DNA of 64,000 nt from Phlyctochytrium arcticum. Lineage: Eukaryota > Chytridiomycota > Chytridiomycetes > Chytridiales > Chytridiaceae. This document shows, one piece after another, positions 21,467-34,372 of this stretch. Within the stretch, counting starts at the first letter, position 1, and every line of letters starts with the position of its first letter. The notes under the pieces are model-generated. The model searched no databases and had not been told where the DNA came from. It was given only the letters and a program-made list of their open reading frames with translations. Location: assembly GCA_025602905.1 (NCBI GenBank), contig JAHLKI010000010.1, positions 310,001 through 374,000 on the forward strand, written 5' to 3'. Both the position numbers and the translations under genes were made by a program.

Positions 21467-24400
21467 ATGTCGAAGGGAAAACATGTCAAGGTTATCATTC
21501 GCACCAGGCCAACTTCGGACTATGCCCAGGACATGCTGAATTTGGCCGATCGCAATGTAAATATCACGATTTCCTGTCATATGGACATATTAATCTGATT
21601 CACTTTTTCCTTAGTCAATTCATGTCCATATACCGAAGAACGCAGAAGGGGGGTACATCAATAACCAACAGGAGGATTGGGGCTTCAAGTTTGACAATAT
21701 TCTGCACAATGTTTCCCAGGACACTGTCTATGAAGAATGCGCAAATTCTGTTACAAAAAGCTTACTGGATGGCTATAACGGTACATTTGTGCCCCTTTTG
21801 AAGTAGTCATGCCATCAATGACCGAAATCTTGTATAGGTACAATCATGGCCTATGGGCAGACTGGTACGTTGAAACCAGTCAATGATGAAAATCGCGCAG
21901 TCTCTGATGGAGCTGTACTAGGTGCTGGCAAAACATTTACAATGCAGGCTAATGATTTCAGAACAACCTTTTTACTGCTCTAATTGATAAATACAGGACT
22001 GGAGCAACCGAAAATTACAAGCACAGAGGACTGATCCCACGATCCTTGTCCCATATTTTTCGAGAAATCCATGAACGGCCGCAGCTCTCGTTTGCCGTCC
22101 GTGTAAGCTACATCGAGATATACAACGAACAGATGGTAGATTTGCTCGGGAACCTCCATAGTGCCCTTAAGGGAGATACCGCTCTGACTGTCACCGATGA
22201 TAAATCTGGTAGTGTCGACTCTTACTCTGATGTACAAGCCGCAATCCTGACTGTCATACAGGCTTCACCCAAGTGAAGGGATTGACAACTAAGCTGGTCA
22301 ACAGTGAAGAAGAGGCTTTGAGTTACCTGTTTGAAGGCGAAACAGCCCGATCTATAGCCGAGCATCAACTCAACAGGAATTCTTCGAGGTAAGTTCCGTG
22401 GCCACATCGGTGCTGCGCACGCGATTGACGAAGTGGCTAGGTCGCACTGTATATTTACCGTCTATGTCGAGTCTCGATCACGCGTAGAATCATCTGAAAA
22501 GATCTTTTATTCCAAGCTCAACTTGGTGGATCTCGCAGGATCTGAGCGACTGTCCAAAACACAAACCACCGGCGTTTCCCTCCGAGAAGCAATGTGTAAG
22601 ATGGAGTGTACGTGCCAGCCGCTTGCCACTAAAAACTAGTCGTAGACATCAACAAATCACTTACGTTCTTGGAACAAGTTATAATAGCGCTCGCGGATAA
22701 GAAGAGGTAGGGAAGCTTCGCGTTGGAAAATATGTATCGCCTCCCCCTGACATCCGTGAAGAGGACATATACCATACCGACAATCAAAACTGACAAACCT
22801 CTTGCGGGATGCTCTTGGCGGCAACTGCTACACACTCATGATTGCAAACATACGCTGTAAGTCATAGAAATTTCACCTCTTGAGAACCGAACCGCAAGTG
22901 ACGCGCTTGCAGGTGAGGCACAATACATTGACGAGACAATATCGACATTGCGTTTTGCCACCCGCATGGCATGTGTCATGAACACCCCCGAGCATAACAT
23001 TCAATATGACCCTGTTGCTTTGATCAAAAAATACGAAAAAGAAATCCGCGAACTGAAACAGGAACTATCAATGCACGATACCCTCAGTAGTCGGAGTCAC
23101 GTCCAACATGACCCATTTACGGAAACTCAAAAAATGGAGATACAGAAGCAGGTCAAGCATTTTGTACAGAGCGAGGAGGAAGAGCTTGAAGTAAGCGAAT
23201 AGTAGGAGCTGTTTATGTCACCACAAGGCTACTCACATTCCCTATGTAGGTTGTGAGCTTGCGCCAAATCCGGGAGATGCTTGCACAGTTTCGCTTGCTC
23301 TACCGGACCTTGGAGCAGGAGCATGAAGATTTGCAGCGTGCTAGCCGCGTGCACGGGCAATCTGCGGGTGGGAAAGAGGATGGACGCGAAACTCACACGT
23401 CAACAAGGGCAGATGAAAAAGACGACGGTGTTGGGGAAGTGGAGGGTTCAGGATTTGGTATCGGGCTAGTAAGTTGCGGTCGTCTTTCCTAGTAATATGC
23501 ACCGAGTGTTTATATTCCTCAATAGGCTCCAAATACGCGTCAAGTAGGTGGAATGGCGGCTGCGACGGGATCCTCGAGAGCTGCACGCGATAAAAAGCGT
23601 AAAAATAGTCGAGTTCCACCTAATCCTGTGGGAAATTTGCCTGGTAGTGCCTCCCGGGGCGGTGAGCAGGAGGATGAGGATTCGAAGCTCGAGGTGGGTG
23701 TAATGTGCATTTGTCGACAAGGAAAACCGCTCAATTACCATCCATAGGACGGGCGTTTTGCGGGACGGAAGGTCAGTGAGGGGGCAATGGCCGATTCGCA
23801 TAACTTTCCGCAACTGGCAGCCATGATGGGAAACGGGCAGCACGCTAGGCAAATTGCCCCACCTTTGAGCCGAGCCGATGAATTCGAAAGTTTCAAAAAA
23901 GGGAAAGGGGCCGACATACATCGTATTCTAATCGAGAACAAAAGTAAGTGGGAAGCATAGCTCTCTGGCAGCTGCATACTGAGTCAGAACAGCGGCTCTT
24001 CGCGAGAAGCGGATACAGGCCCGTGATCTGGCCGAATCGGTCAACGAGGTCAAAAAACGAATCGACACATTGAGATACAAGGTGGACGAGAAGAAGGCAG
24101 CACGGCTTGCGGGTATGTAGGCACAGCAAATAGCCTTTGTGAAGTAACGAAAGAATTCATACTTTTATCTAGATACTGCGCAACCCACCGACGAATTGAT
24201 TATTGATGAGGATGAATACATGTTTCTGAACAGCCTGAAAGAGGCGAAAGTTACCTATCGGGAACAGTATCAGATGCTGCGAAATACCCGATCAGACATC
24301 GAGTACTGTGGCCGACTCGTGGATCAATGTCGACAACGTCTGATGGCAGAGTTTGAACAATGGTACGAGCTGCAGTATGGTGGACAACCTGTTGATGAGG

Positions 24401-24607
24401 GGATGGAAGGTCAAATCGAGGTACGGTCCGCTTTCTACTTTGTGTGAAGCATTACGCTCAATGTAGTTATAGGACACGATGGATATTGGGGAAAAGTTCG
24501 ATCGGTTGCAAGTGGAGCGAATGTCTCTGGAGGACCCAGACTCCTTGCCATTTTATAACGCAAAGAAAAATACCGAGAGACGCTTTCGGGTGGTCCGAAA
24601 GCATTAG
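21467..24607 (+). CDS. KIF9: Kinesin-9 family motor (KIF9-like), flagellar
   Basis: Sixteen exons give about 773 residues, close to animal KIF9. Exons: 21467-21556, 21615-21780, 21838-21864, 21922-21947, 21998-22208, 22262-22388, 22441-22595, 22646-22706, 22762-22856, 22913-23190, 23250-23468, 23526-23693, 23748-23943, 23993-24112, 24173-24420, 24473-24607. The N-terminal motor has the P-loop GQTGAGKT, switch I NRNSSRSH and switch [10 protein letters not shown], followed by kinesin-9-specific text ([34 protein letters not shown]) and a coiled-coil tail. Kinesin-9 motors act in the central pair or axoneme of flagella. The junction between the fourth and fifth exons is not canonical in the only frame that keeps the motor intact (see findings). 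All other introns are 50-60 bp and GT...AG. Confidence 0.93.
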
Positions 24608-24832
24608 AGATCAGATATCTATTAGTGCGTGAAATTTGATTACACTACAATCTGCGCTACAATAAGGGGATCAGTGCGATCAAAAATGCCTTATGGGGGC
24701 AATAAAGTCGTGCTGTAGTTCGAGCCCAGAAAAAATCCCGATGTCAAGTTGCCGTTCAAATATCAAACTTGAGTCCCAGTCAAAAGGGCAACCTAATACC
24801 ACGATATCGCGAAACTGGAGGAAAACATGGCC

Positions 24833-26815
24833 TCAGTTGGAGTAAGCGTGTGTCATCATTTTCCTGGTATAGAGTCAGCTCATGCTACCGGGGGATTTAT
24901 ACCAGGCACTTACTGCACAGCAATTAAAGCTTGGTATCTCACATCGCCATCGCTGTGAGTCATCAATTGCATAACTTGCGTCTTGGCCCCAATCTCGTCC
25001 AGCGCTCTATGCAATGGTTTAATACATGAATACTAGTCCTGAGCACTTAGATCACATACCGCTTGCCATTTGGACAATACTTCACGTACTGACCCACATC
25101 ATGAGCGGCAACTGCCAAGACAACTGCCGACTGGGATGTAGCAATTATCCGGGACAGAACACTGTTTGGCACTGTTTAGAACGACGTTGTGCACATCAAA
25201 TAATTTGTCGTACCGAAGCAGTTCGTAGTCTCTGTCATTCATTTTACTGGCATTTTGTTTCCAAAATTGTTCAGATAGATGGGCTGGAGACCATTCCAAC
25301 TTTCCTGACCGCACTTCCGAATCGTATTCATCCCATGTACTGCACGGTAATTAGAGAAGATATTCTGATAATAGATAGGCCGTACCTAAGATTTGCAACG
25401 CTCTTGGCCAACTCCTCCTTTAGGTATTCCAGGTCCTCGGTGATATCCGAGTCCGACCATTTTCGTCCGATCAGTGTTTCGCAAACGCTCAGCAACTTGT
25501 TGCCGATCATTGATGGTAGATTTTCCTGGGGAGCATGTACGAACATGTTCTGCGCTGGTTCGGTCAATACAGACTTTCGGTCGAAATCACAAATTATTAC
25601 CTTGAAGGTTGCCACTACAACTCTTGTAACTTTCTCTTTGATGGCGCCTTTTGCAATTTCAATGAGAACGGGGATAATGTCATATTTCCTTTGAGGGATG
25701 GTCGCGATGTCAGCTCCTTGTAAACGATGCTCATCGCGTAAGACTACCTTTGAATGTCCTTTGAGATGTCGGGTAAAAGTGTAGACAGCCATAGGATGTA
25801 AATGACTTGGTATTGCATTTGCGCGTTTGGAGTGCCCTTTTTGAGTATGTCCACAAGGCTGGAACCAATCAGTATACATCGGTAGATAGCTGCAAAGTTA
25901 CCCACCCTTGAACAGCACTTGGAGTCTGGTAGAATGAAAGCCGATACTGGCCAATTGCCAATATACTCTGGAGAAGTTGGACCGCAATATCTGCAACATT
26001 TGGATTGGAGCTTCGCAGCTGCTGACTGATCCACACAAAGAACTCATGAAGATCAACAGAGCTCGCCTCTGGATGACTATACATCACTTGTCAGCAAAAG
26101 TCGAAAGATTGGTTTGATGAGCAAATCAGCGCCTCACATGGCCAGCAGCACCAAGATTTTCGCCGCTTTCAGTTGGATATACTCGTCATCCTTTTTAAAC
26201 AATCTTAGGGATGAAAGGTCAGAAAACTACCTCAATATATCAAAAATAGAGTGTACTACCTTATGAAGGGAGAAAATGGCAGCATGGGATCCGACTTCTC
26301 CTTCGCCAGTTTGAAAAAGATATTCCCACTATCAGGGATATCTAGAGCAGAACCTCGCTTAGTGGGATGCCCGATGACTACATGCTTTGATATCTACCTG
26401 CGAGAACATCGTCAATCAGTACAAGAATGTTTTGAATGGTATCTGTTCGGGAGAGTTTCTGCACAAGGCTGAGAAATAATGCAATATATTTCTCCCCCGC
26501 CTGCCAAATTGATTCAGCTTGGACTGAAGGTAACACTTGACACTGTCACTCAAACCTCGTAAAGTGCAGCCGACGGCGACTTTTCGAATTGTCTGATGTG
26601 GGACAGTTCATCTTCCGTAATAATTGAAGCCCGTTGATATCCCTGCGAAGCTATTTTAGATAGGAGCAAACGCGTCGGCATCGTCCACAACGGCGTACCT
26701 CCCAGGGAATTGTCCTAGCTCTGATTTCGTTCGACTGTTCCTCCAGATATCGATTATGAGAGGCCACAATAGGCGCATCTATAGAAACATCTTCTTGCTC
26801 GGGGGCTGCCATCAT
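24833..26815 (-). CDS. VMA13: V-type proton ATPase subunit H
   Basis: This is a multi-exon gene; the start is the ATG at 26815 (or 26812) and the stop the TGA at 24833-24835. Exons read [136 protein letters not shown] and [20 protein letters not shown], ending [10 protein letters not shown]. This is the order of the helical-repeat H subunit. Subunit H bridges V1 to Vo and is needed for ATP-driven proton pumping and for silencing of free V1. Introns are short; not every boundary was fixed. It converges on KIF9 (225-bp gap) and is divergent from GCN3. The identification is secure. Confidence 0.92.
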
Positions 26816-27208
26816 TGCCGGAACGATTGAAGATTTTTCTCATACGCTTTGTCACCGACTTTGTGAGTGGTCATAACGTCACGTGCGTCAAGTTGCTCAA
26901 CAGATTGGAGATTTTTGACCTTGTTGGAAATTTCACATTTATATCGTGCAGAAAGCCTAAAGCGAAATGGAAACGAAGGCCGCTGAAGGTAGGCAGCTCA
27001 ATGTTATATCTGTCTCTTTCTCAGCGGCTGATCTTTTGCGCAGATTGGGACCCCAGATCTAGTCTGGTCAAGTTCAGTGCTGAATTTCCAGACCTTTCGC
27101 TGCCAGTGCTGGTTATCATAGTAAGTATAAAAGCAAATCCTTTTCAGGAACAGGATTGTAACCGTGGACAGGCTCTTCTAGACCGAATGCAAAAATGCAA
27201 AGGTCAGT

Positions 27209-28390
27209 ATGTGCGGGAATTATTCCAATCTTATGGTGTTGATGGAGTGGTCTATTGTAGCGTCATCAACATTTGAGTTTTTGGAGCAAGCAAAAATTGC
27301 CAGCAACTCCTTCAAAAAGCTTCCCGAAAACAAGGCATCCATGATCGCTGGGGCTGACTTGTTCCTTCACCCACTAAAAACGCACAATGACAACATTCGG
27401 GTACGTTTCGTGCTCGTTCGATGATGCCCTGAAACTTATATGTCGTAGGAATTCGAGGAGTGGAAGCAAAGCATATTTGCTCGCTTTGAAGCGCAATTGG
27501 AAGATTATCGGACCTACAGGGAAAGGGCTGCCAATAACGGTCTGCAATTCATCAGCGATGGCATAGTAAGGCATTGAACTGAATTGTATTTCGTAGTGTC
27601 GAGCTGAAGTTTTTTCTAAAACAGGTGATCCTAATTCATTCATATTCAAGAGCAGTCATGATGCTTTTATCAAAAGCAAGGCAAAATAATCGCAGATTCA
27701 AAGTTTTTGTCACCGAGACGCGTCCCACATCGAGCGGGTATGAATCTTTCAAATTTCATGTATTCATTCTAACCTAAGTTACGGATTGCGTCTCAAGAGA
27801 GCGAGTGGTTCAGGAACTTCGAAGAGCGAATATCCCTGCGGAACTCATCCTCGATTCTGCGGTCGGATTTATCATGGACAGAGTTGACATCGTGCTGGTG
27901 GGAGCAGAGGGGGTTGTGCAAAATGGCGGCGTAATCAATCAAGTATGTTTTTCTATTCGACTATTACATTATCAGTTTCCTGACAAGGCACAGATTGGAA
28001 CGTATCAGATTGCTGTCGTCGCAAAGGCGGCAAATAAGCCGTTTTATACCGTTGCGGAGCAGTAAGTATACGTATTGTCACTCAGAGAACGGAACAAATT
28101 GTTCAATAAATTATTAGATACAAATTCGTCAGACTATTTCCCCTCAATCAAGAAGATCTTCCAATAGCAGCTCCAATTTTTTTTACTGGTACTGCAGATG
28201 AGTCCAGTATCTTGGTAAGAAGGCATATTCTACAGTGATCCCGAGGCAAATTTGCTAATTTTTCCTGAAGGCCAAGAACCCAACGATCGACTACACACCA
28301 CCAGAATACATAAGTTTATTGTTCACTGACATCGGAGTACTGACACCTTCCGCTGTTAGCGAGGAGCTCGTCAAATCACTCATGTCTTAG
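27209..28390 (+). CDS. GCN3: Translation initiation factor eIF2B subunit alpha
   Basis: A spliced gene whose exons read [129 protein letters not shown] and [14 protein letters not shown], ending [19 protein letters not shown], stop TAG at 28388-28390. These are the hallmark segments of eIF2B alpha, a regulatory subunit of the exchange factor that recharges eIF2 with GTP and senses eIF2 phosphorylation. The 5' end is uncertain: a piece reading VKFSAEFPDLSLPVLVII (about 27068-27121) fits the family N-terminus, so a first exon upstream of 27209 is likely, but I could not join it in frame. Confidence 0.88.
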
Positions 28391-28568
28391 CAATTGCCAC
28401 TCTTGGTATTTGACGGAGAGCCCCCTCCCGACCAACACTAGTGTGTGAATGATCCTCGATTCTGTTCGTACTCATTGGCGTCAAACATTGCCTCCTCATC
28501 CCCATCCAACTCTCGCCTAACATTTATATATTTAATTTCCATTCATCTTCATCAGTTTGCAACATAAC

Positions 28569-31224
28569 TTACCAAACGCTCCTGTTGCGAGGGGTGCCCC
28601 CTCGTCTCCATGGAAAGCTTGTCGGCAAATGAAGCTTGTGGCGGTATTTGTAAAGGAGGAAGGAGATCAGTGCAACAAACATCATAATTAGAAGTACAGC
28701 GCCGCTAAAGGGAAGGAAAGTCAAACCGACTTATCAAAGATCAAGCAGAATTTTTTTGGCTTACGCGTAATATTGACGCGGTGCTACAGGTGCACCATTG
28801 TCGCCACCGAGTATCCCCGGTATCTGCGGTTCTGGATTAGAAAAGTCTGTGAGCATACAGTGTACGGCTTACCGTGTCAAATTTCATCTCGACTTGCGGA
28901 TTAGTCGCTCCAATAAAGTAGTTCAACAGTGCGAGTGATGCAGCCGGTTGGTCCACTGGCACCATATGGCTAGCGTTGTATATAAGGGCAAAGGACAAAT
29001 TTCTGGCAGAGCGAAAAGTTCCTGCAAGTTGACCGTCGGTATGCCATTGCTGAGAGGGCGCGTCCTTGGGAAACTTATCAGCAAAGCAGAAAGGTGGGGT
29101 CGTGAGTAGTTCGCTTACCCCAAAGCCTTTAGAGCCTGCCCACTCCAATGACTCAATCATATCCCGACTGCCCCACCAATTGCATATCAGGTCTTTGTCA
29201 CCGCTATAGATTTTGAGAACATTGTAAAGACAGACAGAAGACTCACTCCAATACCTGAAAATTAGGACAGGAAGTTTGGAAAGAATGTCCGGTAACAGCT
29301 GGGTTGCACAAATCAATGATATGCTACTTGGTGAACACTAATATGAGCTACCTTGTACGAGGGAGGGCTTGGATCCCCATCCAAGGGGGCCCCAACAGTG
29401 CTGTTACATTCCCGCCATTTACTTTTGGGATTGGCGTGGATAGACTCAACAACCAGAGGGTCCTGTAAAGGATAGTAGTAGTTACAACGACATCGTCTTC
29501 CTCGATGAGTCTGCTGTACCTGTAGATACTTTTGAACATTGGGCAAGTCTGGTGGCCAAGACATTCCACAAGTTCCTAGGTTGTCGGGATCTCGAAGTCG
29601 AATATCGTACATGTTAATGCAGGCCTGTCCACTACGCCAGAATAGATTAAGTACTGGAATGAGTACTGCCTAGCAGTGTAATGACGCACTTTAGACGAGA
29701 ATAATCCGTGATTCGGTCCAAAATACGCTCACACCAGTTGTGTTTGATGATTTCCGTTTCCTTTAAAATTGGCTGGCAGTCTTCCCAAGCCTTCCGAGCG
29801 TCCACCTAGAAATACATTCATTCAGAAATCGATGTATCAGTGGAGCCGCGAATCCAAGACTAACAAGATGCTTCCCGCTCAGGATATTATTCTCGACACT
29901 AAAATCGATATATGCAGGGTACTACCAGGAAGCGTGAGTCGTAAGTAACAGTTGATTTTTGGTACAGCTCCAACCTGTCGTAACGGATCCATCCACGGAT
30001 TCCCAAGCATTAGACCGCGCAGATTTATCGCGGGCTGAGAAAAGCTTGTTGGTACAGTTGAAGTTCATTGCGGTGTGAATCGCTCACAAGATACCTGTTG
30101 AGTGAGAAAGTGTTTGGCTATATACGGGATGTATATACCCGCGTAGCTTTCGCCGGATAAGTAAACCTGCGATGATGTTAATAGGCCGCGGCGGGACGAA
30201 CGAAGTTTTTCATACCTCAGCTCGAGTATACTCAGGGAACACGGCTAAAAAATTGGAGTAGAACTTTGCAAATTGCTCCGAAACCTGATAGTAACGTCAA
30301 TCAATAAGAAACCAATATTGATCATCGACAATTATCACCTCAGCTTCGGTTTTGGCGGGTGGTGCCGACGTGGTGGAAAATCCCACTCCGGCTGGCTGGT
30401 CCACTAATACTGAGTCAAGCCATGTTCCCTCAATTCAGATTATAAAGCGTCATACCATACAGAGTGCTGGCGTGATGGTTCCAAGTATACGGATTGGCTC
30501 GGGCACTGCTGTCGTTCCCTATCCGGTATGGACCATTTTCCAACAACATTCCATCCATACTTCGTACAAGTATAAGATTTAGCCGTTGCATGCGACCTTA
30601 GATATTCTGGACATACCTGGAACTATATAGGTTTTAGTAAGGGTTGCTAGACATGCGAGGATGATCTTACCAGCCAGGGCCTTTCATGCGCAGGGAAGAA
30701 ATTACAAAGTAGCTTGAGTAAACAAACGAGGAAAAGGAAACCTCTACGGGCAGATTAACTCACCCCCATTCAACCATATAACCTAAACACCAATAACAAC
30801 ATGAGAGCAGTACACATTGAGCAGGACGGGTGTCAGTTGCGTACCAGCTTTTCGCGGGGCTCATAGTTGCGAGCTTGCACAAGCCAAAAGAAGATGTGCC
30901 GTTTGTCTTCATCATCAGCCGGGAGCAGTCTATCTTTTCTTAGTAAACGCCAGGAAAATCTGTCTCCGTACATACCCTGAATGCATCCTATACGTTGCGT
31001 TTGTGACCTTTTCTACGCGAGGAAGGTCTCGCACATAAAAGTCCGCAGCTGAGAAAAATCTGTTAACTACTGACAATGCAGTTACGAGCAAAAATAAGCC
31101 TACCATTGTAGTTGGCGGCCTGTATACTCGTAGGGCCTACAAACACCATTCCAAGAAGAACAAAAGGTAGTAAACACTGCCATTTCGTAGATCGCGTCAA
31201 AGGCAAAAAGTTTCTCGCAGGCAT
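28569..31224 (-). CDS. KEX1: KEX1-like serine carboxypeptidase (S10), membrane-anchored
   Basis: This is a multi-exon gene from the ATG at 31224 to a TAA at 28569-28571. The start has a hydrophobic signal peptide (LLPFVLLGMVFVGPTSIQA). The nucleophile motif SGESYAGIYIPYIA lies near 30150, the catalytic aspartate in YSGDKDLICNWWG near 29200 and the catalytic histidine in NASHMVPVDQP near 28960. The C-terminus has one transmembrane helix (AVLLIMMFVALISFLLYKY, about 28650-28700) and a basic cytosolic tail, as in Golgi-retained KEX1 rather than vacuolar carboxypeptidase Y. It trims C-terminal Lys/Arg from secreted precursors. Introns were not all placed. MULE-C begins 174 bp upstream of the start codon. 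Confidence 0.9.
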
Positions 31225-31389
31225 GCCAGCGCTTTTTATGGAGCTGTAGGTGGGCACAACCAGTGGCCAATGGGTGGGCTATCTTCCTGCCGCAGTTGGG
31301 TTCGGATTCAAGTACAAGAACTTTGAGAAATCGCTACATACAGGTTGAAGTCGAACTTCAATTGCCGACGCGCGAAGTGTGGCGGCGGC

Positions 31390-31398
31390 TACATTTGG
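31390..31398 (+). repeat. Target-site duplication of MULE-C, left
   Basis: TACATTTGG is repeated exactly at 33927-33935. Confidence 0.92.
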
Positions 31399-31437
31399 GG
31401 GTGCGTATCGGGCGCTGTGGAATTTGGTTCGATCCAC
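31399..31437 (+). repeat. MULE-C left terminal inverted repeat
   Basis: Thirty-nine bases are identical to the reverse complement of 33888-33926. Confidence 0.95.
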
Positions 31438-31619
31438 TTCTGCCGCGTCTCAGTCGCATCTGAAACTTATAACTTTTGCAGATCTTCTCAGATCGTGTTT
31501 CCCTTCAAACTCTTTTCTCGGAGTCAGAGCATCCAGTACTTCGATAAATCCAGTTCCCCAACTGTGAGACTTCAGCCCCCCTGCCTCTTCTTGCAAAAAC
31601 CCCGGATCTTCAGTCTGAA

Positions 31620-33704
31620 ATGTCTCAGCTTCGTGCCGCCAACTATGCTCGTGCAAGAAATTCGTCTTTGTACTATCGCCGCGAACGACTCTTTCATCCC
31701 GTCACTGCCGTCCAAATCCCCATCGAGGAGTTTGAGGCAGAGTGGAAACTTGGCGACAACTTCTGGACGCAATACAATGTCTACAATTATAAACGCAATG
31801 GGAACAAGTTGATAAGTTACAAGTGCAAATTTGACAAGCATCGCCAATCCAAAGGTAAACGACCCGACAAGGAAGGCGCTCCGCAAAAAAAGAGAAGGAT
31901 TACAAGCGTTTTCAGTCAAATTCCATGCACCGCACGCTTGGATGTATTCTTCAACAATTACACCAAGATGGTGACCTTCCAACATCCAACAGGATATGCC
32001 GAACACTCTGAAGGACACGACATTGGGGATGCTGATGACCGTCATTTATGTGGCCACGCATGCGACCTTATCAAGGCGGAAGCAGAATCGCCCTATGCTC
32101 ATAAAGACGTTGCAAAAGCTTTACCCTTGATTATTAAACGTTCAACATCCCCCAACCGTGCCAGCGCCCTCGGTCTAGATCGCATTTCTGCACGTGCTGT
32201 GTACAACGCTCGTTGGAGAGAGCGTCAGGAGCACGCGGCCCCCCCAGGTTCGCTAGCGGAGGACGCGATGCATGCTATTGACTACTTGTCGGCTGAAGGT
32301 TACATCGTCAAGAGGTTCTTAACGGATGGATCTGACGAACAAGCCGCTGAAGGGTTTGCATTTGCAGTAAAGGAATCATTGAAACTACTTCCCAGCTGTA
32401 GTTATTTGGTTTTACTAGACTCCACCCATAAAACGAACCGATACGACTGGAGACTATTTACATGCATGATCAGAAACCAACAAGGCAGTTGGCTACCAGC
32501 GGCGCAGTTCTTTGTCAGTACCGAAAATGGGGATGCAGTATTCCAGGGCTTGGAGAAAGTTAGAGAAATGGTAGTGGAGGTGTGCGGGGTCGAATGGCAG
32601 CCGCGAAACATGCAGGTTGATCAATCAAACATTGAGAAGAATGGGATTATGCTTGCTTTCCCTGGCATGTCCGCGGGAGAAGAGGAGGTCAAAGTTCGGT
32701 ATTGTAAGGTAATGTTTTGATCCGAGTGAAAGAACGCGTTTCTATGCTTTGAACTATCATAGGTTCATGTCGCCCGCACTCTCATGCGGCGCATAGGTAC
32801 GCACAAGCCAACGTATGCGAAAATGCTTCAGGCAATCAACAAGACTACGATGATTGGAGCCACCGGATTGTTGCGTGAGGCAATCAGGGACGCTCCCGAA
32901 AAACTTGCAGATTACCTCGAGAAGAACTGGACGAACCCCGCCGAGCTCGATTGCTGGACGATGGCCGCACGGCAACATTCGCCAACCCTGCTACAAGTGA
33001 CCTCGACAAACCCCTTGGAGTCCTATCACCGATTGGTCAAAGCAGACACTAACTGTGGAAGGTTCTCTAGTATTCAGAAAGCTTGTGTTGGCTTGTGCAA
33101 AGTCAATACACAGCGCCGCCTGGAGGCAGATCGTGCTGAGATCTTGTTTAGGTCAAAGGTTCTGAAGGATACTGAAGACCATCCAAACATAGCTCGATTC
33201 CCATTGCCCATTCAACGCCTTTTGATCGACCAGTACAGGGCGGTGGAGTACCGACTCGCAAAAGGCAAGCCAGCCCCTGACTACGATACTCTGGATTGTA
33301 ACTGCCTCTTTGCCAGGCAATACCTGTTGCCATGTAAACATACCTTTCATGCTGATATGTTTGCAGAGGAGACCATATTGACCGATGAGGTTTGGGATCA
33401 GTTTGCACTTTTGTTTGATGAGTGTGGTTTTGAGGTATATGAGACGAAGGTTCGCGTAGCAGTGGAACGAGAAGAGGTCAGCCCAGTCGACATCTACAGA
33501 AACTACAGAAAGCGTCAAGTGAAAGAAGCGGAGGAAAGACTGCTGAATCACTACTTCCGGCTCGAGGACAAAGTTACGGAAGGTGATCCGTCTGCCACCG
33601 AGCGACTTACTCAATTCATTGAAAATCTGGAAAGTTTTGTTACGGAAGAATCATGCAAAACCTGGACGTTTTCGACACCAACTACTCAAAGCCTAACTAG
33701 ATAG
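31620..33704 (+). CDS. MULE-C transposase (SWIM-type)
   Basis: Two exons, 31620-32708 and 32763-33704, encode about 676 residues without a break. The N-terminal part has a FAR1-like region (NYKRNGNKLISYKCKFD). The catalytic core shows the first acidic residue in YLVLLDSTHKTNRYDW and a second in NMQVDQSNIEKNG, followed by YCKVHVARTLMRR across the intron. A SWIM zinc finger (CNCLFARQYLLPCKH) lies near 33296-33342. The sequence differs clearly from MULE-A and MULE-B, so it is a third lineage. The 54-bp intron is canonical and in phase. The enzyme would recognise the 39-bp ends and move the element by cut-and-paste. Confidence 0.93.
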
Positions 33705-33887
33705 ACCGTCAGGGGAACACTATCAAGGTATATATTAGTAGAAAAAGCTCGTCCTGCTGTTTTTCATAATCAACATATCTATATAGTATTGTAGTTTGCA
33801 CACATATAGTCTCGCCATAGTCTGGCACCTTTTTGCGGACTTAGAAATTTTTAGCTTCGCTCTGAGCCTCTGGCAAAGCGGAGGTTG

Positions 33888-33926
33888 GTGGATCGAACCA
33901 AATTCCACAGCGCCCGATACGCACCC
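33888..33926 (-). repeat. MULE-C right terminal inverted repeat
   Basis: Thirty-nine bases are identical to the reverse complement of 31399-31437. Confidence 0.95.
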
Positions 33927-33935
33927 TACATTTGG
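33927..33935 (+). repeat. Target-site duplication of MULE-C, right
   Basis: Exact copy of 31390-31398 immediately outside the right end. Confidence 0.92.
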
Positions 33936-34372
33936 TCATGAAATTCAAAGATTTCACAGATCAGCTTTTCTTGAATGGTTCTGCTGCCCGCAGCCTTCAT
34001 GACGACCGACTTCTGCCAGACCAGCTGTTTTGACTTTCAAAACGCAAGATATTGAGCTCGTCCCCCTGACACCTGTCACGTTCGGTTAGTCGTCAAGGAG
34101 GGGATGCATTTTCTGACCGGGGGGTTGAGACAAACCCCAGCAGCTCAGCAGCTTGCGTAGGACTTCATGGCCATTATCTAAGTTTTCTCGTAACGACAAT
34201 ACGGCAATAGGAAAAGTGGCGATAGACGTAAGTGAGGAAGAGAAACAGATGGAGTATTGACCGGCGATAGGCATAGCGACTTGGTACCTAAGACGGTAAG
34301 ATGGTAGAGTTACTCTAGACCAAGGTGGAAACTATGTACATTTACAACCAAATTTTTGAGTTCTATGCTGAA
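33936..34372. other. Intergenic, nothing recognised
   Basis: This 437-bp stretch between MULE-C and the end of the Asp-tRNA synthetase gene shows no protein-like frame or RNA gene. Confidence 0.4.

Larger units (their letters stand above)
31399..33926 (+). mobile_element. MULE-C, apparently intact Mutator-like element
   Basis: A 2,528-bp element has perfect 39-bp terminal inverted repeats (31399-31437 and 33888-33926; inward GGGTGCGTATCGGGCGCTGT...). It is flanked by an exact 9-bp duplication, TACATTTGG, at 31390-31398 and 33927-33935. It carries one transposase gene, open from start to stop. Perfect ends, perfect target duplication and an undamaged gene point to a recent insertion. Confidence 0.95.

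Noticed and set aside
31423..31437. GGTTCGATCC in the MULE-C ends, which looks like a tRNA B-box
   Set aside because: No A-box, acceptor stem or cloverleaf can be drawn around it, and it is part of a perfect transposon terminal repeat.
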